From NCBI RefSeq assembly GCF_041537905.1, contig NZ_JBGRUO010000006.1, positions 62,001 through 126,000 of the forward strand: 64,000 nucleotides of DNA, given 5' to 3'. Position 1 is the stretch's first letter; the number at the start of each line of letters is the position of its first letter. A program made the position numbers and the translations under genes. The DNA is from Ruegeria_C sp041537905 (GTDB lineage Bacteria; Pseudomonadota; Alphaproteobacteria; Rhodobacterales; Rhodobacteraceae). Shown piece by piece: positions 44,681 to 52,595 of this stretch. Under the pieces are notes generated by a model, which saw nothing but the letters and a program-made list of their open reading frames with translations, was not told the DNA's origin and did not search any database.

Positions 44681-44706
44681 TCGGGGCGGCGCAGCAGCCG
44701 CCCCGA
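44681..44706 (+). repeat. 10-bp perfect hairpin between permease and guaD
   Basis: TCGGGGCGGC (44681-44690) and GCCGCCCCGA (44697-44706) flank the loop GCAGCA, eight bases after the permease stop. No T-tract follows (ACCTTCCCC), so it may be an attenuator, a Rho-independent terminator of poor quality or a messenger-stability element before guaD. Confidence 0.5.
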
Positions 44707-44735
44707 ACCTTCCCCGTGATGCAAAGAGACCAATC

Positions 44736-46073
44736 ATGACCCAGACATTGCTGCGTGGACGCGTACTGACATTTCACGCCGAGCCACAAAATGGCGAAGA
44801 CAGCGACGCCTACAGCTATATCGAGGACGGGGCCGTGCTGGTCCGTGACGGTGTGATCCGCAAAACCGGTAGCTTCGGCGACGTGACGGCCATCGCTCCA
44901 GATGCGCAGATCATCGACCACCAGCCGCACCTGCTGATGGCGGGCTTCATCGACACCCACCTCCATTTTCCGCAGGTGCAGGTAATCGCATCCTGGGGAT
45001 CGCAGCTGCTGGATTGGCTTAACAACTACACCTTTCCCGAAGAAACACGCTTCGCTGATCCCGATCATAGCGCGCTTATGGCCGAGAAATTCTTCGACCA
45101 ATTGATCGCCCATGGCACCACGACGGCTGTGGCCTTTTGTTCCGTCCACAAAGCCTCGGTCAGCGCCTTTTTTCACGAGGCCACAAGGCGGCAATTGCGA
45201 ATGCTGGGCGGCAAGGTGATGATGGACCGCAACGCGCCCGCCGGCCTTCTGGACACCCCGCAAACGGGCTATGATGACAGCAAGGAGTTGATCGCCACAT
45301 GGCATAGCAAAGGACGGTCGAGCTACGTTATCACGCCACGCTTTGCGATCACCTCGACGCCCGAACAGATGGAGATGGCGCAGGCTCTGGTGCAGGAACA
45401 CAGCGACTGCCACGTACAAACCCACCTGTCGGAAAACCGCGACGAGATCGCCTATACGCTGGAGCTTTATCCGCAGGCCCGCGACTATCTGGATGTGTAT
45501 CAATCCTACGGGCTGCTCGGTGCGAAGACCTTACTCGGGCACTCCATCCACCTGGAACCGCGCGAGATCGACGCGCTGGCCGAGACCGGCGCACATCCGG
45601 TCTTTTGCCCGACCTCGAACCTGTTTCTGGGCAGCGGGCTTTTTGACAATGCCGGTCTGCGCGCACGCGGCATCAGCAACGGGATCGCGACCGATGTCGG
45701 CGCGGGAACAAGCTATTCCATGCTGCAGACCCTCAACGAGGGCTACAAGGTATTGCAAATGCAGGGCCAGTCGCTGCACCCGCTGCAGGCCTTCCACTGG
45801 GTCACGCGTGGCAATGCCTGCGTCCTTGGAATGGAGGACAAGATCGGCACGCTCGATCCCGGCACCGAGGCCGATATCGTTGTCCTTAACGCACGCAGCA
45901 CGGAGGCGATGGCCCTGCGCATGGACCGCGCCGAGACCTTGTCCGAAGAATTGTTCATCCTGCAGATGATGGGCGATGACCGGGCCATCAAAGAGGTCTA
46001 TGTCAGCGGCAAGCCAAGCAAGAACGCCCCCGCCGTACGCGCACCTCGCGCCCGGGTCCCGGAATATTCGTGA
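44736..46073 (+). CDS. guaD: Guanine deaminase GuaD
   Basis: A 445-residue amidohydrolase that deaminates guanine to xanthine, supplying XDH. Zinc ligands and signature segments are visible: DTHLHFPQVQ, QTHLSEN, GHSIHLEPRE and TDVGAGTSYSML, plus the guanine-specific PRFAITSTPEQM. Length fits the family. Last gene of the xdhABC operon before a 141-bp gap; a 10-bp hairpin precedes it. Confidence 0.95.
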   Translation: MTQTLLRGRVLTFHAEPQNGEDSDAYSYIEDGAVLVRDGVIRKTGSFGDVTAIAPDAQIIDHQPHLLMAGFIDTHLHFPQVQVIASWGSQLLDWLNNYTFPEETRFADPDHSALMAEKFFDQLIAHGTTTAVAFCSVHKASVSAFFHEATRRQLRMLGGKVMMDRNAPAGLLDTPQTGYDDSKELIATWHSKGRSSYVITPRFAITSTPEQMEMAQALVQEHSDCHVQTHLSENRDEIAYTLELYPQARDYLDVYQSYGLLGAKTLLGHSIHLEPREIDALAETGAHPVFCPTSNLFLGSGLFDNAGLRARGISNGIATDVGAGTSYSMLQTLNEGYKVLQMQGQSLHPLQAFHWVTRGNACVLGMEDKIGTLDPGTEADIVVLNARSTEAMALRMDRAETLSEELFILQMMGDDRAIKEVYVSGKPSKNAPAVRAPRARVPEYS

Positions 46074-46214
46074 CCCGCGCTACCTTGCGAATTTTCAAGC
46101 AGCACGCCGGGATTATCAAGCGAATGCGAAAGGTGCTGTAACACTGACGCGGGTGGCCAGCCGGTACCTGGCCCAACATATTTGACCTAAACTGCAGAAA
46201 AGACAGGAGCCTTG

Positions 46215-47084
46215 ATGTCAACGAATTACTATGCCCCGACAGGCGGGCATCCCGGTCAAGAGCAGCTCCTGACGGATCGGGCAGTCTTCACCGATGCCTA
46301 TGCCGTCATTCCAAAGGGAACGATGCGCGACATCGTGACCAGCTTTCTTCCATTCTGGGATGACACCCGGCTTTGGGTGATTGCCCGCCCAATGAGCGGT
46401 TTTGCCGAAACGTTCTCGCAATACATCATGGAGGTCGCGCCCGGCGGCGGCTCTAATCATCCGGAAACCGATCCGGGTGCTGAGGGGGTCCTGTTTGTCG
46501 TCGAGGGAACAGCATCCCTGAAGGTGGACGGGGCCGAACATCATCTGACCGAAGGTGGCTATGCATATCTGCCACCATCATCCAACTGGACCCTGCGCAA
46601 TGCCTCGGACGAGATGCTTCGTTTCCATTGGATTCGCAAAGCCTATGAGGCGGTGCCGGGTCTGGCCGCCCCCGACGTGATCATCGCCAACGAGCAGGAC
46701 ATCGCGCCGACGGTCATGCCCGACACGGACGGCAAGTGGGCGACCACGCGCTTCGTCGACCCAAGTGACCTGCGCCACGACATGCATGTCACCATCGTCA
46801 CCTTCGAACCCGGAGCGGTCATTCCCTTCCTCGAAACCCATGTGATGGAGCATGGGCTTTATGTGCTGGAGGGCAAGGCCGTCTACCGTCTGAACAATGA
46901 CTGGGTCGAGGTCGAAGCAGGCGATTACATGTGGCTGCGCGCCTTCTGCCCGCAGGCCTGTTATGCAGGCGGTCCGGGCAAATTCCGCTATCTGCTCTAC
47001 AAAGACGTCAACCGCCACATGGCGCTGCGCCCGCTGGCGGGCATGGCCAAAACAAACGCGCCTCTCAGGTCCGCCGCCGAGTAG
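46215..47084 (+). CDS. allE: (S)-ureidoglycine aminohydrolase, bicupin (AllE/UGHY-like)
   Basis: A 289-residue double-cupin protein. The C-terminal cupin has the metal-binding pattern PFLETHVMEHGLYVLEGKAVY, and the N-terminal one GGGSNHPETDPGAEGVLFVVEG. The family (YlbA/AllE, plant UGlyAH) releases ammonia from ureidoglycine to give ureidoglycolate; database names sometimes couple it with allantoicase. ATG at 46215 with AGGAG upstream; a TTG at 46212 is less likely. It converges on bhcR with a 20-base overlap. It feeds AllA. Confidence 0.9.
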   Translation: MSTNYYAPTGGHPGQEQLLTDRAVFTDAYAVIPKGTMRDIVTSFLPFWDDTRLWVIARPMSGFAETFSQYIMEVAPGGGSNHPETDPGAEGVLFVVEGTASLKVDGAEHHLTEGGYAYLPPSSNWTLRNASDEMLRFHWIRKAYEAVPGLAAPDVIIANEQDIAPTVMPDTDGKWATTRFVDPSDLRHDMHVTIVTFEPGAVIPFLETHVMEHGLYVLEGKAVYRLNNDWVEVEAGDYMWLRAFCPQACYAGGPGKFRYLLYKDVNRHMALRPLAGMAKTNAPLRSAAE

Positions 47085-47913
47085 CCTGCCCCCCGATGGC
47101 GAGCGAGAGCGCCTGAGCCGCCTCCACCACAGAGCGGCTCAGGCGCTCGATGTCATCCGGGGCGACGCGGCTGGTCGGGCCGGACACGGAAATCCCGGCA
47201 ACGGCCTCGCCATTCACGTCAAAAACCGGTGCCGCGATGCAGCGCATGCCGAGGTTTTTTTCCTCACCGTCAATGGCAAACCCGGCCCGACGTACCTCTG
47301 CGAGATTGTCGCGCAGGGCGGCGAGGTCGGTGATGGTAAACTCGGTGAACGCCTCAAACGGCTTTCCCTGCAGGGCTCGGGTCAACCGCGCCTCACCCAT
47401 CTCGGCCAGCAAGGCCTTGCCGATGCCAGAGGCATGCATCGGTGAGAGGGTACCGGGCGGAAAGAAAGCCCTGATATTCGCATAGGTCTCGACCTGGCTC
47501 AGAAACAGCACAGAGCCTTCTTTTTCGATCCCCAGATTGGCTGTTTCCCCGGTCTCTTCCATCAGCTTGCGCAACAAGGGGCGGGCACATTCCACGAGGC
47601 TCGTGCGCCTGAGAAACCGCGCCCCGATGACAAAAGCCTGCGGCCCGATATGCCAGACCTGTTCGACCGGATCGAATTCGACCAACCCCCTGCCCTCCAG
47701 CGTCACAAGCACCCGGTAGACCGTCGCCGGAGATTGCCCCATTTCGGCGGAAATCACCGTCAGCGCCTTGCCCTGCGCCTCGCTGAGAAACTCGAAAACC
47801 TCCATCGCGCGATCCAGGGACTTGATCGTGTTCTGCGCGGTCTTGTCCTCCCAGCCACGCGGCCGTCCGCGTGCCCGACGGGGACTGGTTTCGTCATTGT
47901 TTTGAGATTTCAT
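47065..47913 (-). CDS. bhcR: IclR-type regulator BhcR of the beta-hydroxyaspartate cycle
   Basis: A 282-residue IclR protein: winged helix-turn-helix (about 27-90, MGQSPATVYRVLVTLEGRG) and a C-terminal effector domain (about 105-270) with the family's GIGKALLAEM segment. Divergent from bhcABCD, exactly as in Paracoccus denitrificans, where BhcR responds to glyoxylate. The N-terminal tail is basic (SPRRARGRPRG). Two AT-rich inverted repeats lie between it and bhcA. Its 3' end overlaps the convergent ureidoglycine gene by 20 bases. Confidence 0.92.
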   Translation of the reverse strand: MKSQNNDETSPRRARGRPRGWEDKTAQNTIKSLDRAMEVFEFLSEAQGKALTVISAEMGQSPATVYRVLVTLEGRGLVEFDPVEQVWHIGPQAFVIGARFLRRTSLVECARPLLRKLMEETGETANLGIEKEGSVLFLSQVETYANIRAFFPPGTLSPMHASGIGKALLAEMGEARLTRALQGKPFEAFTEFTITDLAALRDNLAEVRRAGFAIDGEEKNLGMRCIAAPVFDVNGEAVAGISVSGPTSRVAPDDIERLSRSVVEAAQALSLAIGGQATRRRT

Positions 47914-47941
47914 ATAAAGCCTCAGATTTTTGCGAAAGGTA

Positions 47942-47958
47942 TTTTCACATTATGAAAA
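47942..47958. promoter_or_regulatory. Inverted repeat 1 in the bhcR-bhcA region
   Basis: TTTTCA (47942-47947) and TGAAAA (47953-47958) form a 17-bp element with a 5-base spacer, 29 bp upstream of the bhcR start. With the second repeat at 47989-48010 it shares the TTTC/GAAA half-site, so both are candidate BhcR sites; the distance between their centres is about 50 bp. Confidence 0.55.
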
Positions 47959-47988
47959 ATGTAAAGGTCTGACAACAATGAAGTAATC

Positions 47989-48010
47989 TTTCTCATTGGA
48001 AAATGAAAAA
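47989..48010. promoter_or_regulatory. Inverted repeat 2 in the bhcR-bhcA region
   Basis: TTTcTCATT (47989-47997) and AATGAaAAA (48002-48010) are inverted copies with one mismatch around GGAA, 70 bp upstream of bhcA. This is where an IclR activator would be expected to contact RNA polymerase for bhcA. Confidence 0.55.
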
Positions 48011-48079
48011 CGATTTCAAAAAAATATCACCCAGTTCGGGGCCGCGCTAGAAACGAGGTAACGATCTAAGGAGATGGAT

Positions 48080-49270
48080 ATGAGCTTTCAAAACCCTGTT
48101 TTCATTCCGGGGCCGACCAACATCCCGGAAGCTCTGCGCAAAGCCTGCGATATGCCGACCATAGACCACCGGTCACCGCTGTTCGGGCAGATCCTGCACC
48201 CGGCCCGGGAGGGGGTGCGCAGGGTGCTCAAAAGCGGATCGGCCGAGATTTTCATCTTTCCCTCCACCGGGACAGGTGGCTGGGAAACGGCGCTGACCAA
48301 TTGCCTTAGCGCAGGTGACACGGTTCTGGCCGCGCGCAACGGCATGTTCTCGCATCGCTGGATTGATATGTGCCAGCGCCATTCTCTGGACGTACGGATC
48401 GTTGAAACGCCTTGGGGCGACGGTCTGCCTGCCGACCGCTACGAAGAAATCCTCACTGCCGATACGCAGCACCAGATCAAGGCCGTGCTTGCGACCCACA
48501 ATGAAACGGCCACCGGCGTGAAATCGGACATCGCCGCGGTGCGCCGCTCCCTGGATGCGGCGGGCCACCCTGCCTTGCTGTTTGTCGATGGCGTGTCCTC
48601 GATCGGCTCGATGGATTTCCGGTTTGACGAATGGGGCGTCGATGTCGCGGTGACCGGCTCGCAAAAGGGCTTCATGCTGCCCGCCGGGCTTGCCATTGTC
48701 GGGTTCAGCGACAAGGCGATGGCGGCAACCAAGACCGGCACCCTGCCCCGGACCTTCTTTGACGTGCATGACATGGCCAAGGGCTATGCCAACAACGCCT
48801 ACCCCTACACGCCCGCCGTGGGCCTGCTGAACGGTCTCAACGAGGCCTGCGCGATGCTGTTGAGCGAAGGGCTGGACAACGTCTTCGCGCGTCACCACCG
48901 CATCGCCAGCGGCGTGCGCAAGGCGGTGGCGGCCTGGGGGATGGACCTCTGTGCCAACAGTCCCGACGTCTATTCTGACACGGTCAGCGCCATTCGCACG
49001 CCCGACGGGTTCAACGCCACCGATATCGTGACCCATGCGGCTGAAACCTATGGCGTCGCCTTCGGCGTCGGGTTGGGAGAAGTTGCCGGTAAGGTGTTCC
49101 GCATCGGCCACCTGGGCAGTCTGACCGACGTGATGACCCTGAGTGGTATCGCCACGGCTGAGATGTGCATGGCTGATCTTGGCCTCGACATCACGCTCGG
49201 CTCAGGGGTCGCGGCGGCGCAGGAGTATTACCGGGGACACCCGTCGCTCGCGCACAAGGATGCCGCGTGA
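48080..49270 (+). CDS. bhcA: L-aspartate--glyoxylate aminotransferase BhcA
   Basis: A 396-residue class V PLP aminotransferase; the PLP lysine is probably Lys196 in VTGSQKGF, with VDGVSSIGS (170-178) near the cofactor and the N-terminal FIPGPTNIP typical of alanine/serine-glyoxylate aminotransferases. It converts glyoxylate plus aspartate to glycine plus oxaloacetate, the exit and entry step of the beta-hydroxyaspartate cycle. ATG at 48080 is chosen because AAGGAG lies six bases upstream; an ATG at 48074 abuts that site. First gene of bhcABCD. Confidence 0.95.
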   Translation: MSFQNPVFIPGPTNIPEALRKACDMPTIDHRSPLFGQILHPAREGVRRVLKSGSAEIFIFPSTGTGGWETALTNCLSAGDTVLAARNGMFSHRWIDMCQRHSLDVRIVETPWGDGLPADRYEEILTADTQHQIKAVLATHNETATGVKSDIAAVRRSLDAAGHPALLFVDGVSSIGSMDFRFDEWGVDVAVTGSQKGFMLPAGLAIVGFSDKAMAATKTGTLPRTFFDVHDMAKGYANNAYPYTPAVGLLNGLNEACAMLLSEGLDNVFARHHRIASGVRKAVAAWGMDLCANSPDVYSDTVSAIRTPDGFNATDIVTHAAETYGVAFGVGLGEVAGKVFRIGHLGSLTDVMTLSGIATAEMCMADLGLDITLGSGVAAAQEYYRGHPSLAHKDAA

Positions 49271-50235
49271 TGAAGGACAGCGCGATGTATATTCCAACCT
49301 ACGATGACATGTTGGCCGCCCATGAACGGATCAGCCCTTTCATCCACCGCACACCGGTTCTGACCTCGTCTTATCTGAACGACTTGACCGGCGCGCAGCT
49401 GTTCTTCAAATGCGAGAACTTCCAGAAAGCGGCCGCGTTCAAGGTGCGCGGTGCCTCGAATGCGGTGTTTGGGCTGGACGAGGACGAGGCCAGGAACGGC
49501 GTCTGCACCCATTCCTCGGGCAACCATGCGCTGTCGCTCAGCTACGCGGCGGGTCGCCGTGGCATTCCTTGCAATGTGGTGATGCCGCGCACCGCGCCGC
49601 AGGCCAAGAAAGACGCGGTCATCGGCTATGGCGGCACCATCACCGAATGTGAGCCCTCGACCACATCGCGCGAGGCGGTGTTTGCCGAGGTTCAGGCCGC
49701 GACCGGGGGCAATTTCGTACATCCCTACAACGATCCGCGCGTGATCGCTGGCCAAGGCACCTGCAGCCGCGAGTTGATGGAACAAACCGGTGGCGTCGAT
49801 ATGGTCGTCGCCCCCATTGGCGGCGGTGGCATGATCTCGGGCACCTGTTTGACCCTGTCGCATATGGCGCCGGAGACCCAAATCATCGCCGCCGAGCCCC
49901 AGCAGGCGGATGATGCCTATCGCAGCTTCAAGGCCGGCCACATCATCGCGGATGATGCGCCGGACACAATCGCCGATGGTCTGAAAGTGCCGCTCAAGGA
50001 TCTGACCTGGCATTTCGTGTCGAACCACGTGAGCGACATTCTGACAGCGAGCGAAGATGAGATCATCGACGCGATGAAGCTCACCTGGAAGCGCATGAAG
50101 ATCGTGATGGAGGCAAGCTCGGCCGTGCCGTTGGCCACCATCCTCAAGAACAAGAACCGGTTCGCGGGCAAGCGCGTCGGTGTCATCATTACCGGCGGGA
50201 ATGTCGATCTGGACGCCCTGCCCTGGACCAAATGA
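49270..50235 (+). CDS. bhcB: beta-Hydroxyaspartate dehydratase BhcB
   Basis: A 321-residue fold-type II PLP enzyme of the threonine dehydratase/serine racemase group. PLP lysine is in AAFKVRGAS (about residue 58), followed by SSGNHALSLSYAA and the glycine loop PIGGGGMISG. It dehydrates (2R,3S)-beta-hydroxyaspartate to iminosuccinate. The ATG shares one base with the bhcA stop; a GTG three bases earlier is possible. Only the neighbours distinguish it from an ordinary threonine dehydratase. Confidence 0.94.
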   Translation: MKDSAMYIPTYDDMLAAHERISPFIHRTPVLTSSYLNDLTGAQLFFKCENFQKAAAFKVRGASNAVFGLDEDEARNGVCTHSSGNHALSLSYAAGRRGIPCNVVMPRTAPQAKKDAVIGYGGTITECEPSTTSREAVFAEVQAATGGNFVHPYNDPRVIAGQGTCSRELMEQTGGVDMVVAPIGGGGMISGTCLTLSHMAPETQIIAAEPQQADDAYRSFKAGHIIADDAPDTIADGLKVPLKDLTWHFVSNHVSDILTASEDEIIDAMKLTWKRMKIVMEASSAVPLATILKNKNRFAGKRVGVIITGGNVDLDALPWTK

Positions 50236-50249
50236 AGGGAGCCAACCCA

Positions 50250-51413
50250 ATGAACGCACAGACAAATTTCAATGGCCTCGAAGTGGGCTTTGACGTTCCC
50301 GCCCTGCCCGGCATGGACGAGGCCGATATCCAGACGCCCTGCCTTGTGCTGGATCTGGACGCGCTTGAGCGCAACATCAAAAAGATGGGCGATTACGCCA
50401 AAGCCCACGGCATGCGCCACCGGGTTCATGGCAAGATGCACAAATCCGTCGACGTCGCGAAGTTGCAGGAGACGCTGGGCGGCTCGGTTGGCGTGTGCTG
50501 TCAGAAAGTGTCCGAGGCCGAGGTCTTTGCCCGTGGCGGCATCAAGGATGTTCTGGTTTCCAACCAGGTGACCGATCCGATCAAGATTGACCGTCTGGCG
50601 CGGATGCCCAAGTTGGGCGCGCGCGTCTTGTGTTGTGTGGATGATCCAGAAAACGTCGCGGCGCTGTCTGCCGCCGCCGTCAAACATGGCACCCAGATCG
50701 AAGCGCTGGTCGAGATCGACTGTGGCGCGGGTCGCTGCGGCGTGACCACCACGCAGCAGGTCGTCGATATCGCCAAACTGCTCGACGCCGCCGAGGGGCT
50801 GAAATCTGCCGGTATCCAGGCCTATCAGGGCGCGATGCAGCATATGGATAGCTACGAGGATCGCAAAGCCAAGCTCGACGTGGCCGTGGCGCAGGTCGCC
50901 GAGGCGGTCGCCGCTCTCAAGGCGGAAGGCCTGGACTGTGATATCGTCGGCGGTGGCGGCACGGGGTCGTATTATTTCGAGAGCAATTCCGGCGTCTATA
51001 ACGAGCTTCAATGCGGCTCTTACGCCTTCATGGACGCCGATTACGGGCGCATTCTGGACAAGGACGGCAACCGCATCGACGAGGGCGAGTGGGAAAACGC
51101 GCTGTTTATCCTTACCACCGTAATGAGCCACGCCAAGGCCGATAAGGCCATTGTGGATGCGGGTCTGAAGGCGCAGTCACTCGATAGCGGCCTGCCGACC
51201 ATCTTTGGCCGGGATGATGTCGAATACGTCAAATGTTCCGACGAGCATGGCGTGGTTGCCGACCCGGATGGCGTGCTCAAGGTCAATGACAAGCTCAAGC
51301 TGGTGCCGGGCCATTGCGACCCGACATGCAACGTGCACGACTGGTATGTCGGCGTGCGGAACGGGAAGGTCGAAACGCTCTGGCCGGTCTCCGCGCGCGG
51401 CAAGGCGTATTGA
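50250..51413 (+). CDS. bhcC: beta-Hydroxyaspartate aldolase BhcC
   Basis: A 387-residue D-threonine aldolase-like (fold-type III) PLP enzyme. The PLP lysine is probably Lys62 in RVHGKMHKS; a metal-binding His/Cys pair near the C-terminus appears as PGHCDPTCN. It condenses glycine and glyoxylate to (2R,3S)-beta-hydroxyaspartate. The ATG at 50250 has GGGAG eight bases upstream; an earlier ATG at 50232 overlaps the bhcB stop but lacks such a site. A long hairpin separates it from bhcD. Confidence 0.94.
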   Translation: MNAQTNFNGLEVGFDVPALPGMDEADIQTPCLVLDLDALERNIKKMGDYAKAHGMRHRVHGKMHKSVDVAKLQETLGGSVGVCCQKVSEAEVFARGGIKDVLVSNQVTDPIKIDRLARMPKLGARVLCCVDDPENVAALSAAAVKHGTQIEALVEIDCGAGRCGVTTTQQVVDIAKLLDAAEGLKSAGIQAYQGAMQHMDSYEDRKAKLDVAVAQVAEAVAALKAEGLDCDIVGGGGTGSYYFESNSGVYNELQCGSYAFMDADYGRILDKDGNRIDEGEWENALFILTTVMSHAKADKAIVDAGLKAQSLDSGLPTIFGRDDVEYVKCSDEHGVVADPDGVLKVNDKLKLVPGHCDPTCNVHDWYVGVRNGKVETLWPVSARGKAY

Positions 51414-51449
51414 GCAGCATAGGGGGTCCGGCAGGGTGTTGGATCAAGA

Positions 51450-51489
51450 CGCCCGCGTGCAGTGGCCACCCAAGGTAAGCACGCGGGCG
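51450..51489 (+). repeat. 11-bp perfect stem between bhcC and bhcD
   Basis: CGCCCGCGTGC (51450-51460) pairs with GCACGCGGGCG (51479-51489) around an 18-base loop, and CACGAGGTTTTTCG follows. This is terminator-like with a short, delayed T-run, so some transcripts may stop before bhcD. The loop also contains a small palindrome (GTGGCCAC). Confidence 0.55.
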
Positions 51490-51518
51490 CACGAGGTTTT
51501 TCGACAAGGAGCAAACAC

Positions 51519-52484
51519 ATGCTGATCGTCCCCGAGCGCGAGATCGCCGATCTCATGACGCGCGAGGCCGCCTTTGAGGCGGTCGAAAAGGTCTTTGCGG
51601 CCATGGCCGCCGGAGACGCCTACAACTTCCCTGTGGTCCGTGAGGCGATCGGCCACGAGGACGCGCTCTATGGCTTCAAGGGCGGCTTCGATCAGGCTGG
51701 CCTGACCCTTGGGCTGAAGGCCGGTGGGTACTGGCCGCATAACCTTGAGAAGCGCGCGATCATCAATCACCAATCAACCGTTTTCCTGTTCGATCCCGAT
51801 ACGGGCAAGGCCAAGGCCATGGTCGGCGGCAACCTGTTGACCGCCCTGCGCACGGCGGCGGCCTCTTCGGTGTCGATCAAGCATCTGGCCCGCCCGGGTG
51901 CCTCGGTCATCGGGATGATCGGGGCCGGGCATCAGGCGGCGTTCCAACTTCGCTCTGCCCTGGAGCAGCGCAATTTCGACAAGGTCATCGGCTGGAATTT
52001 CCACCCCGAGATGCTGCCGAATATCGAAAAAGTGGCTGCTGAGGCAGGCCTGCCCTTCGAGGCGGTGCAGCTGGATGGTATGACTGATGCGGATGTTATC
52101 ATCTCGATCACATCGGCCTTTTCGCCCTCGCTGATGGCCGAGCATGTCTCGCCTGGCACGCATATCGCCTGCATGGGCACCGACACCAAAGGCAAGCAGG
52201 AGGTCGAGGCCGCGCTGCTCGCCAAGGCGGCGGTCTTCACCGACGAGGTGGCGCAATCGATTTCCATCGGCGAGGCCCAGCATGCGATTGCCGCCGGGCT
52301 GATCACCGAGGCAGATGTTGCCCAGCTAGGCGCGGTGATCAACGGCACTCATGCCGGGCGCAGCTCGGACGATCAGATCACGCTGTTTGACGGCACGGGC
52401 GTGGGCTTACAGGATTTGGCGGTTGCCGCCTCAGTGGTCGATCTGGCAGTTGCCAAAGGCATCGCCATCGAGGTCGACTTCTGA
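51519..52484 (+). CDS. bhcD: Iminosuccinate reductase BhcD
   Basis: A 321-residue ornithine cyclodeaminase/mu-crystallin family enzyme with a Rossmann motif GMIGAGHQAAFQLRS near residue 130. In the Paracoccus cycle it reduces iminosuccinate to L-aspartate with NADH, closing the loop. AAGGAG stands six bases before the ATG at 51519; the longer frame from 51462 lies in the hairpin region. Ends 37 bp before a strong terminator. Confidence 0.94.
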   Translation: MLIVPEREIADLMTREAAFEAVEKVFAAMAAGDAYNFPVVREAIGHEDALYGFKGGFDQAGLTLGLKAGGYWPHNLEKRAIINHQSTVFLFDPDTGKAKAMVGGNLLTALRTAAASSVSIKHLARPGASVIGMIGAGHQAAFQLRSALEQRNFDKVIGWNFHPEMLPNIEKVAAEAGLPFEAVQLDGMTDADVIISITSAFSPSLMAEHVSPGTHIACMGTDTKGKQEVEAALLAKAAVFTDEVAQSISIGEAQHAIAAGLITEADVAQLGAVINGTHAGRSSDDQITLFDGTGVGLQDLAVAASVVDLAVAKGIAIEVDF

Positions 52485-52521
52485 ACTGAGCGCACTTCTC
52501 CCAGACATCCCAAAACGAAGC

Positions 52522-52555
52522 AAGCGGCGCCTATTTGGCGCCGCTTCTCTTTTCT
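52522..52555. terminator. Bidirectional intrinsic terminator of bhcABCD and the urate permease gene
   Basis: AAGCGGCGCC (52522-52531) and GGCGCCGCTT (52537-52546) form a perfect 10-bp stem with a TATTT loop. CTCTTTTCTT follows on the + strand, and on the - strand the stem is followed by a GCTTCGTTTTG run. It lies between two convergent genes and can serve both. Confidence 0.88.
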
Positions 52556-52595
52556 TGCCGAAGGGTGTGGTGCCAGAGCACCACAAGCGCCTCAT

